64,000 nt of DNA from Gordionus sp. m RMFG-2023. Its lineage: Eukaryota; Nematomorpha; Gordioida; Chordodea; Parachordodidae. Position 1 is the first letter of the stretch. Every line of letters starts with the position of its first letter. Where the stretch lies: NCBI RefSeq assembly GCF_954871325.1, contig NC_088777.1:14795366-14859365 (forward strand). Direction: 5' to 3'. This document shows, piece after piece, positions 11,423-26,200 of the stretch. The notes below the pieces were generated by a model. That model was not told where the DNA came from. It ran no database searches and saw only the letters and a list, made by a program, of their open reading frames with translations. A program made the position numbers and the translations under genes.

Positions 11423-14400
11423 ATATCAGTGTTTGTAAAAGTAATTTTTCTAATATAGATTTGACTAAATATTTTTTAAAAATTGCCTACCTCGCCAAAG
11501 TGTGCGCAAATATTTATGGTTATAGATAGTACGTAAAAGTAAAAATTATAAATGTTTTTGGTAATATGTAAAAAGTGTGAATATTGACAGCAAATAAACG
11601 CAATCTAAAAACATTCATAGAAAATGGATAAAGTAAATAAAATTTATATTATGCATTACCAAGATTAAATGATACTCAGCTCAGCAATGAAAAAAAAATA
11701 TCTGATCAATTATGCATACATTACATATATAATATAATGACATTGTTGAAAGATAAATTTTATTTTAAAAATATTATCATAATATAAGAATAATTTTGAT
11801 CCCCCAGCCAGTGAAATTAATATACTTAATATTTATATGAAAATTATTTTATTTAAACTCAATTTGATAATTTAAGCGAAAATTAAATTTTCTTCGTTGA
11901 TCATATTAGACAGGTTTTTTTAAATATTGTATTATTTTGTTACGTACACTAATAATCAAACATATTGATATTGTTTTGTATAATAAAACTTACGTATATT
12001 AAAAGGTAAATAACACATGGCAAAAGCATTAAAATTTCCAATAGTATAGGGAAAACGAAAAAAACGAATATAAAAAATGAAGGAATGATTAAAGATTTTA
12101 AGAAGTCGGATGATGGGAAAAGCAGACTAAGTTTCGATTTTCAAATTCCAAATTAGAGATGAACCGAACGTTATTTTTTTTAAAAAGATATTTTTATTTA
12201 CTTTAATATTCTTTCATAATTTTCAAGTTATGTAAATATAAATATAATTTTTTGCAAATTATTTTTGCACAATTATTTTTATTTGTTTAATTTCCTTCCG
12301 TTTGAAATGCCAATAGAAAATGTCTAAAACTAGAATTATCGATTTCGATATCCTATACTTATAAAATGCATAATATAGTCAATTAGAAATTTAAGAAAAA
12401 TTTAGAATAATAGATATTCATATTTATTAATCTTTCGGTTTTATGACATTTTAAATATTTTCAATTAAAATTGATATTTTTTTATAAATTGTATGCAAGT
12501 TTATTAGGATAAATTAGGTAAAATATGAGAATAAATTATATTTTATTACCCTTTTCTTCTTTTTGATATATATTGTAAAGATTTTTTTCCTGAAGGGAAT
12601 AAATAATGTAGAAATGAGTCACAATATAGAGAATTAATTTTTTTAATAATGAACCAAATTTATTTTGATTTTTGCTACAAAAAATAGAGAAAATAGTTTT
12701 TATTAATTTTTTAAAAATTTAAAAATTACCGTGGATAAATTTTTTTTGGGTATGAAATAAAATATGGTGCGAAGCTAGCACATGTAAATAATATATATTA
12801 TTCGATATTTTTGTAATTTCGCCTTAATATTAATTTTCACATCAGTTTTTTTAAAAATAATGAAGTCTATGTGCTCGAAAGAGATGATGAATAAATAACT
12901 AATTGGATAATTTAATTATTAACAAATAGTCAATATGGGAATGTAAATTTATTATAAAAAAAATATGGAAAAATTGAAAGAAGGATATTAAATAGCATTA
13001 CTCATCTATTTACATAATAAATAATTATATAATGATTGTCACATGAATGACGAAACAAAAATATGTATTGTAATGAATTTATTTTTAAATTTAAAAAATA
13101 AATGTATGTAAGTATTGATCAAAGGAAGTATAATGTAGAAAAAAAAATTAAGTAACAGTAATATTTAAAAAAAACTAGTAGAGCTTACATTTATATTATT
13201 ACATGATAACTTAGATCGAAAATAATTATACCCTATTATTAATATTAAAATAAAACGCTTTATCATTATAAAACTAATTAATTATATAACCCTTTGGTAT
13301 TCTCGTAAGGTGTATAGGACCTCAGGCATGTTACAATTAGTATTACTTAGAAATTATTTGTTAGGATCTCAAATTTTTAGTCTAGTAGCTAAATTAAATT
13401 TATCCTAGAGTATATATTGAAAGTTTTTGATTTTGGTTCAGTAATTTATTAAATATAAGCTATTTGTGACAGACTTGGATCTGTTGTCTGTCAGACCCTA
13501 CAAAAGTATTTACTCAAGTTTTTTTAAACCGTAGTTACAGAGGAAACTTCCTTTTTTTTTTAATTTTCAGTTTTGAAGAATAAACACAAATTTACTAGAA
13601 AATTTTGGCATAATAAAATAAGTTATAATTAACTTCGATATTTTTATCTAAGCATATAAAAAATTAAATAAACCCCACCAGAGTGTTTCTGCTATTTTTC
13701 CCCAAGAGTACTGAAGGGTTTAATATATTAAAAAAATAAGAACAAACCATTGGAATTAACAATTTAACATCATTTTAAGTTAATTGAGCATTAAAGTAAT
13801 TCATTATATAATTAAAATCAAAAATATTTTAATTAACCTTATTTAGATTTTCAACATAGTACAATTAAAGCGTTAGATGTCCATATATTTCTGAAACCTG
13901 CAACCCGGGATCAAAGTCTGACCCTTTTTGGAAATAAACCAGGGCGGGGCCAATTAAAAAATTTTTATATCAATCAGTTGGAAAATTTGGAATATTTACA
14001 AAATGCAGCTAAATTATTCAAAATAACAAACTTTTAAAAATTAAGGAACAGCAAACTTATTAAAAATATATATGGGGTGGAATAAAATAAATTCGGGTCA
14101 TGCTTAAAATAATCATCAGATCTCTGATATATTTTTATTATAATACTAACGCTAAGCTAAAAATGAATAATTTGATATAAAAATAGATGGTCAGATTTTA
14201 TAGTTTAATTCTTGCGAAAAATAAATTTATATTGCTTTCTGGGTACTTCAAACGAAAACTTTTAGAAAATAATATTCCATTACAATAAGAATGTTTATAG
14301 TCTTATGTTATTCTCTTATTTATCATTTAATTTGATTTTAATCACGCCCTTTGTTTTACCAATAGCCCTGACCTGAACAAATAAACATTAACAAATTTGT

Positions 14401-15322
14401 CCTTCCATCTATTATTGTTTCCTATCCTATTCTTTACCCTCCTACGCATATGCAATAATATAAATTGTTTTTATTTTTACATTGAAGTTTTATTTTGAAA
14501 AATTTTAATATAAATTAATATATGAAAGTTTATAATATAAATTAATATATGAAAGTTTAATAAATTTTTAAAGCAATAGATAAGAGCGCGAGGAATGATA
14601 TTGGGGAAAAATTAAGTTACATTATTTAAAAAAATGGCACTTAAATAATATATTGTTGAATCAAATTTAATTCCCCGAATATAATTAATAAAATCGATAT
14701 TATAATATACAGTCGATTTAATTTTGTGTCATTCATACATAGATTTTAAATTATTTTAAGAGATTCCTTTATTACATGTGAGAGCCACCTGTTAGTTTGC
14801 CCCACGTGATAAAAAAATTAATCATGAAGTAAATATTATTTGTTCAATATGGCTAAAATCACTTTTAAACAAAATAGGATGGGATTTGTTCGGATCCGTA
14901 AAAAAAAATTATAAAATGGAGCTGGACCTAAAAAAATGATAGAAGAGTTCTAATCTAGATTTAAAATAGAAAGTCCTAAAGTGGTAAGATTAGTTTTAAC
15001 TACATTTTTATGGAAGCAAAAACCGTGCCTTCCCTTAGTTAGGTATTGTCTAAGGGTGCCACAAAATTCTTAGGCGACAAATAGATAAATATACTGTTCA
15101 AATAATTTAATTGAAATGGAGAAGGGTAAAATTTAAGAAACATACTCTAAATATGAAGGTACAATCTTTTTAGTGTTTTTCAACAAATCTAAAAAAAATT
15201 CCTATAGGCGGCAATTATTTTAGAAATATCGATGTAGCTTAACTAAATACATTTCCAAAGTATTTTTCCCATCTCTGGCTCCCAAGAATAAATCATCTGT
15301 TTTTCTTATTCTTCATATCTCA
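11423..15322. other. Extremely AT-rich desert
   Basis: Nearly 4 kb with no exon, element terminus or GC-rich patch I can support. A 28-bp direct duplication around 14510-14560 is the only structure noticed. Confidence 0.5.
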
Positions 15323-15421
15323 TTAAGAATATTATTCGTAATTCCAATTTCCATCGCAAGTGCTGAAAGGATTTTTTTCGTCTTAAATTTAATCAAAACA
15401 TATCCCTTTAGGCAGGCAAAT
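15323..15421 (+). pseudogene. hAT transposase C-terminal (dimerisation) domain remnant
   Basis: The frame reads LRILFVIPISIASAERIFFV then LNLIKTYPF. This is the signature of the hAT C-terminal dimerisation region (pattern P-V/I-S-x-A-S-A-E-R-x-F-S-x-L-x-x-I-K), as in ZMYM1-type hAT transposases. Only this stretch of about 33 codons is open, ending at a stop at 15422, and no upstream catalytic domain is seen. It is an old isolated fragment. Confidence 0.75.
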
Positions 15422-15939
15422 TGATGAATTTAACTTTCTATTGAAAAATTACCCGGCTAAAACATTCAACATAAAAAACCTATGGCCGGGGTTAAATTAG
15501 TCATAAAGCTATAATTAGATATTCAAAGCATTTTTTCCATATATTAAACGTAATTCTATCCTTTACATATAATTAATATTTTCTAAAAAATCTTATTTAA
15601 AAAAATGAAAATTAAATAAATAAAAAAAATCTGGGACGTTCGACTTTTTCGCAGTGCTTATTTTAGCATAGCTTTAATATTTTTTTCCAGTAAAAATATT
15701 AATTCTATTAAGAGATAAAGAAACAAGATCAAATGTTTTAAAACCAGATTCAATCAATTTTTAAAATTTTCTCTTAAGAAAAAAAATCATAACCAACATT
15801 ATTAGGGGGTTCTACAAAATTTTCAGAACTTGAACAGTGCCTATCTCATCCCGATGGCATCGAATTACAGTCAAAAGTCTTCATTTTAAGGAAAAATATT
15901 TCAAATCAATTGTAAGACTGGTTAAAGAAGATTTCTCCT

Positions 15940-16103
15940 CCTTTACAATCAACAATGGCTCTCACTATTGAGGGGTAAGGAGAGGAAAAATAAATCTAAT
16001 GGTTAGGTGGGGCATAATAATCACCCCTTTACAATCAACAATGGCTCTCAGCTCTTGAGGGGTAAGGAGAGGAAATATAAATCTAATGGTTAGATGGGGC
16101 ATA
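15940..16103. repeat. Tandem duplication, 86-bp period, two copies
   Basis: Two near-identical units begin CCTTTACAATCAACAATGGC and end with GGGGCATAA. The second unit differs by a few bases and a 2-bp insertion near CTCTTGAGG. The function is unknown. Confidence 0.85.
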
Positions 16104-16151
16104 AGTTACCTTTAGGCCTCCTAAACAAATGGCGCGACGATATTACATACT

Positions 16152-16284
16152 AAAGCTATGGACAATATATAGATATAGATACAAATTAGAAGTAGGTAAT
16201 AAACTATGGATAATATATAGATACAAATTAGAAGTAGGTAATAAACTATGGACAATATATAGATACAAATTAGAGGTAGGCAAT
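16152..16284. repeat. 42-bp minisatellite, three copies
   Basis: Units of about 42 bp (CTATGGACAATATATAG, then ATACAAATTAGAAGTAGGTA) are repeated three times. Because 42 is divisible by three and the unit lacks stops in one frame, an open frame with a 14-residue repeat appears. There is no sign that it is translated. Confidence 0.85.
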
Positions 16285-16297
16285 GACCATGAAAATC

Positions 16298-16972
16298 TTA
16301 TGACCCATCGGGTCACGTCAAGATAAATTTTGAATTTCGAAAGGTGATTGGACGTGATGGGCTTTTCTAAAAATTATCCGGCGTGACTAGAAATTTTGCA
16401 TGAATCATTAAAAATTTTATAAAGTAATATATTTAAAAATTTGGCCTTTTTCCTAGCACATTTTACAAAAATATTCAAAACGAGATTTTTTAATTCAAGA
16501 ATTTCCAAAAAATATTTAAATAAACTATTTAAAAATAGGCTTATTTCATTGTTTTTATTAAAGTTTTGGAATTTTGTCAATTTTGATTTCTTTTTTTTTC
16601 AAAAAATTAGCCAGTAAAATTTTGTCACCCCCGCTAGTTCAGTTTACAATGACGATTATTTCCTAAAGTCAATCGCTTACAAGAAAAAAGAAGAATGCAA
16701 CTAAAATAAATATTTATATTGGCATTTTAAATTCTCTTAATAAAGATTTTGATTTATGGAATCTGACTTGATTAGTTAATTTGCGATGAATAAAATGATT
16801 TTATTTTATGTAAAATTAAGGAAATAAGGCAGAATTATAAAAATAATCAGTGAATTTTTCAAGCGTGATAAAAATTTTGTCTGAGTAGGCAGGTGGGGCT
16901 AAAATAAAAATCAAGCATCAGATGTGAATGGGCGTAATTTATTGCAAGCGTGAGTAAGTGGGTCATGAATAA
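16298..16972. mobile_element. Possible TIR element (TCATGACCCA ends)
   Basis: The left end reads TTATGACCCATCGGGTCACG. The right end, reverse-complemented, reads TCATGACCCACTTACTCACG. Both are followed by GCGTGA-type words (CGGCGTGACTAG, CAAGCGTGA). The repeats are imperfect and no target duplication is clear, so this is tentative. The open frame inside on the minus strand looks like chance. Confidence 0.35.
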
Positions 16973-17272
16973 AAAATTAGTCCCGTGTCCACCTTTAATA
17001 CAAATATAAAACTTAATTATATACATTTTACATTTGTTTAGCTAATAGAAAAGTTATAAAAGTAGGCGGGTGCGCTACTTTTGAAAGTAGCGTATAACCA
17101 CTATATTACTTAAGTAACTCTAAATGACCTGCAGACTAATTTTCAAAATATATGATCAATTTTTTAAAATACAATAATTGTTTATTTTATTATAGTTTTC
17201 TATAAAATTATATAAGATATCACAAAGGGTTTATTGTTATATATCATTCTTGATCTGGTTAATTCACAATTT

Positions 17273-20200
17273 TCACTGAGCACTTTTTATTTCACAATCT
17301 CCACCGTTTGCAATGGTTTCTTCGATATTAAGTTTGTGGATTGGAATGCTATCCCCGCTGATATCGATTAAGGATTCGTCTAAAGTGTTATCCTTATCAC
17401 AAAGTTAAAAAATAGAAAAAATGTATACATATATGTATTTATTTTCTCGTTCATTTTCTTTTTTATTCATTCCTCCAATTTTTCTTCTCACCATCTTTAT
17501 ATAATTTTACCCCTAAGTAATTCGTGCAAAATTTCTCTATCCAACTCTCCAAAATCAAGTTTTAGAAACCTTTTAACTGATCCGCCCATTTTAAAATAGA
17601 TTGTTAGCCCAATTTGCCAAGCTTGGTCGTAACTTCAATGGGCCTTCTTATGAGCTTTATACAAAAAAAATAATACTACCTCATATTATATAAAAATTAA
17701 TAAGCCAAAACTAGTTCTAAGCAGAAGTTTATTTTAACTCTAACTCCCAAAAATTTTAATTTTGACCTTATAGATAGATGAAACTATAGCTTTACAATCA
17801 GCGAGTATGTATATTTTTTTATTGAGCAACATAAATCTCAAATTATGATTTTTTTTCGCTAATATACTATTTATATTCATTCCACATTTCATTCTTTCTT
17901 TTTCGACGCTTATAAAATATTACACATTTTACTTTTTATTTCGTTATTTCTTATCTCCCTTACCTTAACAAATTGCAAAATACTAGTGAATATTCTACAA
18001 GGTCTCATTTATAGTAGCTGCAAAAAGTGCGACATGCTTAAATTACAAAATAAAGAATGTTAAATAATACAGCCATGCTACTATCGTCATGCCATAAAAA
18101 TCGCATAGCTTAACTATCATCGCGGTTACTGTAAATGGAGCCTTAACTTTAATATACTAAAAATATAAAATTACCTTATCATAATACTTTTGGGCATATC
18201 TAAAAGCACCATCTATAGTATTTTTTAATAACATACAAACGGTCATAGGTCCCACTCCACCAGGAACGGGTGTTATCTTTATATTTTAAAATGTTATGAG
18301 TTAATACATAATGCTATTAAAATTACATATTTTTAAGGATGAATGAAAGAATATTCTAGTCATATGCGTAGGCTGTGCAGACCGGCAAATTTTCTTTTAA
18401 AAAAAAAATGATGGACTGGTGGGTGGCGGTTTATTGAATCTCACGTCCATATAAAAATCAATAGAGGTGCCGAATATTTTTATTTTTTACTACATTTATT
18501 AATTATAGAATTCATTTTTTGTCTTTTCTAAGGTCATTCGTAGATATTGCAATTTTGAAAATGATTTTAAATTTTGTTTTAATTTATTTTTCACTTTTAC
18601 AAGAACGACATGTTCGTCTAATAAATCGCTCATTAATTTCGATATATTGATATTTTAGAAAAAGATTTGATTGGATAATGATTAAAAATATCACAAATAT
18701 TTTAAAAATTAAAAACAAATTTACATCCATTATCTTTATAAACTGCTATTTGCAAATATAAATTACAAATGACTTTATTACAGGAACAATAGTTGTCTTA
18801 AAAGCTATTTTTTAGAAATTTCGCGTTTTCCCTCAAATATTTCGGATATTTTTCCCTCAATTATAGTTTACCAGGAAAATTATATTAGTGATCTGCATCG
18901 GGCCTAATTTTTTCAAGCCCAGACCGAAGTTTTTGTAAAAAAACTTGTCAGGCGTGATCCTAACGAAACTTTCCTGTCCCGCTCGGCCCAAAATAAAATT
19001 AAAAATAGATTATCCTCCAGGCCAGACCCGGAATTATTTAAATATAAAAAAATTTAATTTTTTTTAATTGTAAAAAATATTCTACAAATAAAATGTATTA
19101 GTACCATGTTTCTTGCAGGAATTATTAAATATATCAATTAATTTCCCAAATTGAATATCATAATTTAAAATTTTAACCCCGACCTGGCCCGAATTTTTTC
19201 AAAAAATATCAAGCCCGCCCCAACCCGAACGGAAGTTATTTTTTAAAAATAGGCCAGGTACGGGTAGGGATCTGCAGATCTCTAATTTACATCTAAAAAA
19301 TAAATTCAAATGATCTTAAGTAGTGTAAAGAGATGAAGTTCAGGGTAAGTAGTGAAGATCAACGGTCCGGTTCTATCGGTCTTAGACCGGGACGGATATA
19401 TACGGGCCGATCTTTTTAAGGACCACAGTTCAGACCGGTTTTTTATTTTTTACGGTCCAGAATGTCTTTTAATAATATTTTAGTTCGCTTTATTATTCAA
19501 TTAATATAATTTATTTTACCTAATTTTTTTGTATATTTTATGTTATTTTTCGATGATTTATTTTAGTTTTGTAAATTTTTAGTTCATCTTTATTTTGAGA
19601 TATGAAAACCTTAAGTTAACTCATAGTCCTAAAAAACAAGAATTAAATAAGGTAAAACAAAAATATTTTTTAAATACCAAAAAAATAAAAAGAGGGGTCG
19701 TAATGGTCTGGCCCAAAACAAAGACCGTGATCTTTACTAATAGAAAGTATAAGCTTAACAAGGCTCTGGCGGAATTCGAAGAAACTTATTTTATATCAAT
19801 ATTATAATGAAAATATTTCCTTTGTGATTAAAACATAATACACATTGTTGATATAAATAAAATAATATGTAATGGGGGAAAAAATGTATTAATAGAATGA
19901 CTATTTTTAAAGTGCAGTTTGTAGGCGTATTCAGGATTTTGCAAGAGGGAGGTTTCCCTATAAATTTTATTGATGGTCTTTAAGTTCGCTTATTATGGGC
20001 CGGCTATGTTACATTTTTTAAACAGTAATTTTTATTTTTTTTACTTATAAAAATTGATTTTTTTGCAAAATGTATATTTTAAGGTAAAAACTATCGAAAT
20101 CGATTCCACAATAAAAATGCTAAAAATGAATCTTTAGTGTTTTATTAAATATTATATTATCTATATCCATCCAACTAATAGGATTGATAAAACATAACCA

Positions 20201-23200
20201 TATGGTCATTTTATCATCAATTAAATTGGCTTAATATGTTAGGAATTATTATATATCTTAAAAAGGATATATAGACTAGAGATTTGCAAAAGTAGGCCCG
20301 GCCCGAAGTCGAACCTATTTATTCAAAAAGAAATAGGGTTCGGGCTGGGCCGAGCCTAATATTTTTTTAAAAAATTGGGGCCGAGTCGAATCGGGCTTTG
20401 GAATTTTTTTTTAATATATCTTAAATTTATCAATTTTATGTTGAATTTTTAATGTAAAATAAAAATATTTGATTTTATTTATAGAAACTAGACGCCATAT
20501 AACATATATCATTTATTTTGAGTAATTATAAAAATTAATTTCTATATTTAAATAAATTTGGGCCGGTCCTGCCGATAAATTTTTTTAAAAAAATTTAAGG
20601 CCGGGCCGGGCTTGAAAAATTAGGACCGATGCAGATCACTAATACAGACCTCAAGTCAATGCTAAAAAAATTCCAGAATTTGAAAGAATTTGTTTTATCT
20701 TTAATAGATAATAATTTAAAAAACTTTTTTACATTTTAATTTTTTTAAACATTATGCTATCTTTATATTATAATGATAAAACCGAATAAATAAAATTTGA
20801 GAAATTATCTGTAAAATTTATTATTAGAGATAAATTTAAGAAAAAATGCTAATTTTACATGAATATAGAATAATAAAACATAAAAAATAAATTTAAAATT
20901 TGATTTTTTATACATTTTTATTCTATTTTCAGAACAGAAAACATTTAAGAATTTTTAGGGGTGTGTAGGGAGAAATTTTTAGTAGCTAAAACCGAGAGGA
21001 TGGAAATGCCTCTATGCCTCCGCTAAGCCTATGAGTGGTAATTAATAAGTAAATGATAATTCATTTTCAAACTCATTTGAAAAAAGATCCAATATTAACG
21101 CTACCACATTTTTACGTAGGCGATAGCGTAATGAGTGCTGACACCTTTTGTCGGCGCGTGTTCAAATCCTGGTGACAGCTATAATCGGGCGAGCAGATCT
21201 GCATAGGCGAACCCAGGCAGATGTGAAATCCATTCCCATTGGCAAATTTATAAGTTTTGTATTTGAAGATAATAAAAATTAGGCCCCTACTTCCCGGAGA
21301 TTAATACAATATGTCATTCAAAACAATAATGAAAACAAAAAAGTCTAAAACCAAATTTTAAAAAAAATGTTGTCTGGCCAAGGATTTTCATCAAGCGGGT
21401 CTAAATCTCTTCAGTAAAATCAATGTATACCTCACTTATAGTAAGAGAGATTCGCTAATTCATCGCTCACAATTTATAAAAACAATTAAATAATAGGTAT
21501 AATTTATAATGACCGAGCGATGCAATGAAACGGGTTACATTGTTATGATGAAATTTGTTAATCATATGTTACGATGCAATTCTCTTGAGCAAATCGCGCT
21601 TACTATAAAAGAGGCATAAACGCTTTCCTCCTTGTAAATCCTGGCAATGGTATATGAATGAAATCATTTTTTTACACTCTTATTCTGCTTTTAATATTTT
21701 TCAGTAAATGGAATTTAGAAATAAAAAGATAGTAAAGATATGAGCATCATAAAAATTAAAGTTTTTATACGCTCAAATGTTTTGCATAATCAAATGATTA
21801 AGAAAAGTAAATATTTTTTTAATACCCAAGAAGCCACTTGAGCCACCTCTTCAATATCAACATCGCCAACCAGTCTGTATCCTGATTTCTTGGTATCATC
21901 TATTTTGAGATACGTCCGAATAAAAAAATTATGAGAATATTACATTATAATATTTATTTTATTATTCAGATAACTATCAAAAAAAATTAATTTCATAAAT
22001 GAATATACTATTTAAATCTTTAGCTAGTAAATTTTTTTTTAGAAATAGTCCTTTCTGCAATTTTTTTGGAGAATTACTTTTTTTGTGCTAATTTTAGATA
22101 GAATTAACCCCTCTTTTTGTTAATATTAAATAATTTAAAAATGAGGCCCCCTCCCATCCCTTACGTTGAAAAGCTAGCGATGCCAGTGTTTATAGTCTAT
22201 GTTATAATTTAATATTTTTAAATACACTTCATGTATGATATATAAACATCTATCCATTTATACTTATATAAACATATATGATTAATTTTGGTGGCTTTTA
22301 TTTTCTTGATATAATTTATATAGAAATAAAAATAGAGAAAAAATAAAGAAAGAACGCTTTCTTTTTATTATATATTTTTTTTATTGAAACAACACATTCA
22401 AACAATCTAAATTAAATATATACTAATTATACATATATTAATAATAATTGATCAACTCAAGAGTATGAGTGACAAACAGTTTCAACTCGGTTTTTACCCA
22501 AAAATAGATTTTCCGTCCTGACAAATACATCTTTTCGCATAGTCCCCGATTCTAATATTGAAGCTGTTTTTAAAACGTACCACGGCGTTGTCCTCATTTA
22601 ATATTTATCCCCTGTTTTTTGAAGTTCATTGGCTATTCCAGTAGTTTCTTCGATTAAAACATTATATAAAGTTGAAATGGATTTGCCACCTATTGAAGTT
22701 TTCCCCTTGTTACATATATAATCAAATAAATCTATATGTCTTCTTTCCTCATTGAAATATTAAAAAGTAGCTGGTAAAATTTTAGGTAGGCTGGCTGAGC
22801 TTTGAATACCATATTAAATTGACAAGCTAAAGTTGACCTGTGGTTGTTGTTCATAGATTTGAAACAATCACCGAAATCATTTCTTTCATCCCAGTTTACA
22901 AAATCTTCTTTATAAGTCCCAGATATGCAATGGAAAACTATCTGCTTAGCTTGTTTTGCAGTCATCTTGCTTACCTCCCTATATAACAGAAATCCCCCTT
23001 TTCCCATAAAATTCACGTAATTTACTAAATCTGTGTCCGAAGCTTGAACTAACTTTCGCTTATCATCGACAATAGGATTGAAGATATAGCAGAATATATT
23101 TGGCGGGAAGAACATTCTTGTTGTTTGTTCGGTAGTTACAAGTAAAGCAAACTCAGTCATGCAAAATATTAAATTTCTCACATCACTTGCACTTTTGTTT

Positions 23201-26200
23201 CTCAGCGGAAATGATCTTATCAATATCCGGAAAATGTGCAAAAACACTTTACTGTTTCCCATTTTAGATAAATTAGCTTCAGATCTAATATAACATAATA
23301 ATGCGGTCATAAGTTCAACATTTTGAGCCTTTGAATTCCGTTTTTCTGGTAGAAAAGTTATCCCTTCTAGTAGAACATGCTGACGTCCCATTAATCCATA
23401 TTTAGACTAGTATGCACCTATTTTCTGTAGCAGTTTTACCAACAGACATATTCGCATGTCATAACCTTAGTTCTTTTAACCTCAACTCAAATCCTCCTAA
23501 AAAGTCATTTATGGGTGCAATTGTTCCATACCAATTCTCTTCATCTCCCACCTTGTAATGGTATATAATGGATTCCACATTTTAGCTGCCTTAAATACCA
23601 TTTCATTTATTATGAGCCTCTCCTTTGTAAAATCTCGCGCATCGTAATGTATTAAGTAAGAAGTCTTGTTCTCAGCATGCTCAGTTGCCATAGCCGTCAC
23701 ATTTTATGCTTGTCTATTAAAATTGTGAGAAATGTAGAAAACATTGTGGATTTGGATACCTGAGTAATGCTTTTGTAATCATAATCTTTATCTAGTACAA
23801 GGATCCCAATTTGTTTGTGGCAATAGGAAATAAATCTTATAATAGTCACCTTCTTTCCTTTATCTTGTGCCATTTTATCCTTTTTGTTATATGGTAATTC
23901 TCTATTCTCTCAGCAAATCAAGATCAACTAAATTCGTTCTTTTCTCACTAATTCCTGTTGATTTTCCTGCCCCAGTTCCATCTACGTTCATGTGATCAAC
24001 ATCGGGCATGTTCGTCAATTTATATTGTAATGTTAACAGTTTTTTTATCTTAATTAGAAAATAATATCTACGTGTGGTATTTTTTAAAGTAATCAAGTCT
24101 GCCTTTTCTTTGTCAAGATCTATTCTCAAACAGGAAATAAATTCAAGCTCTTTACTGACTCTAGTTTTACGAGAGTGAATCTAATTTACCCTTAGTTTTC
24201 TTTATTGAATGTTTCATGATGGAGCCACGGCCGTGCAGACGGGGAGGGGGCGAGAGCAGCATTAGGCAATTATGGGGGGGGGCATCAAATTTTGTAAAAA
24301 ATAAATTTTTTATATAAACTACATACAAAGCATTACTTATCTTTTTTTATAAAAAAACCAATTATGAGTTTTGAAAAAAGGTTTGGAATGTCTAGCCAAG
24401 TACCCATAAGTATTAAAACAAAAGATTTGATTTATATTTTAGTAAAAAAATTTCATTTATTTGTTAGTTAAGAAATTTGATTTTTTTATTGAAATTTTTA
24501 TTTTATAGATAATCTTTAAAAACAATTTAATTAAATTTTATTTAGCAAAGAAACAGGTAATCGGTAAGTTAAAAAAATATAATAAGTTTATTTTTTAAAA
24601 AACGACTTCTATTAAATATTATTTTGATAAATATTTGGTCTATTTTCTCGTAAAGGTCCTACTTCTATAGTTGTAATTCCTTTATGAATATTGTGATAAG
24701 TATTAAAATAAAAAGTTTACACAACATAGTCTTCATTTAATACATAAACATTTCGGTTGGGCACATTTTAACTTTATTTTAATTAAGACAGATTCGACTA
24801 TAAAGATAATTAAATATATACTATATAACATGCTAGTTTCAGACCCTTATAAATATAGCAAACTTGATTAATATAAAAATACTGTTTAGTGAGTTGAATT
24901 GTTAGGAGACGCCATATAATCTTTTATTTCATAACCAAATAATTTTCAAAAAGGGAAGAGGAAAAAATTTGATTCAGGTTCTGAGAAACGAAAAAGAAAG
25001 AAGAGCGAAGACACATTTATTAATTCTCAAAAAGGGTCCATTTTAAAACCTAAAAATGTGACATCACGCGCCATAAGTGAAATGCCAGAAATACTCGATA
25101 TCCATCTCGATGATGAGCACATTGTTATTCTGATGCCAATCATGAAGGCCCCAAATAAGTCGCTGGTTGGCATATTTCTCTTTATCATTATGCGGATCCA
25201 ACAAAAGGCTTGCATAGGAATTGGAAATGAGTATAGAGGAGCAGTTCTTTAACATTAATTCATAGAAACAAAGTTCAAAAACAATTTTTTACGAAGGAAA
25301 TGACAAGCCTATACATGATCTTCAAAAATATGAAATTAAATTTTTCAATGTATTACTAGATCAAGCGAGAAATTCATTGAAGGAACATTTCATCTATTAA
25401 AGCTAAATTTGGATTTTTATCCAATACCAGAAATAATAAATGCGCCTAGAAGAGCATAAATTTAATAAAGTATATATGTTTTTAGTTCTCATTTCGAATA
25501 TCAAATAAGCTTAGGTAAATTGTGTTTTTTACTCCAAATTATTTTTGCCCTGGGCCACCAAAAGATAGGTTTTATTCATCTTCATCTGGAGAAAATGTAC
25601 AATTGACAATATTTTCTTTATAAAACAAATTAAGATATTAATAAAAATATAAATTTACATACAGAGATTGATTCAAATTAGCTTAACAATCTTGACTGAA
25701 AATTTAACAACAAAATTTTAAAATAAAAATGAAAGAATTTGGTGGTTGATGTGAATTAAAAACTGGTCTTAAATTATTTATAAATTTAAAAAATACACAA
25801 AATATGTTTTTTCCATATTTTTTAAGAAAAATTTAATTATAAAACTTTTTTGTAGGGATTTAACGCTAAAACTGAATCCTTTAGATGCTTAAAAAAATTG
25901 AAATAATGGGTATATTTAAATTTTATATGTGCGGGCGTGGGTTAAAATTTTTCAGACTAATGGGTCAGTGGATAAAGAATTTTAGACTCATGGGCGGGCA
26001 GGTATATTATTTTTAAATTATAGGTGGGTTAATTTTTTTTTAAACATTGGGCGGGTTGTGGGCTAAAACCCCGGCCATTGCAGACCTCTAATATACATAA
26101 CTAAAAGAGTATGAGTGAAATAATAAATTAAGTGAAAAAGTTAAAGCAGTTATTTTCAAAATTATATATAAAAACAATAAAATAGAATGGAGTAACTAAT

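Noticed and set aside
16129-16326. Open frame with a perfect 14-residue repeat
   Set aside because: Explained by a 42-bp minisatellite whose length is a multiple of three.
19595-19807. Plus-strand open frame of 70 codons
   Set aside because: It starts inside and runs out of the right end of a miniature element (19350-19739); no similarity.
21117-21190. A functional tRNA gene
   Set aside because: An anticodon-like arm and B box are present, but acceptor and T stems do not pair and position 33 is not T; a SINE relic is more likely.
23902-24129. P-loop ATPase suggested by DGTGAGKST
   Set aside because: The context lacks the flanking hydrophobic strand and a Walker B; a Gly-rich segment alone is not enough.
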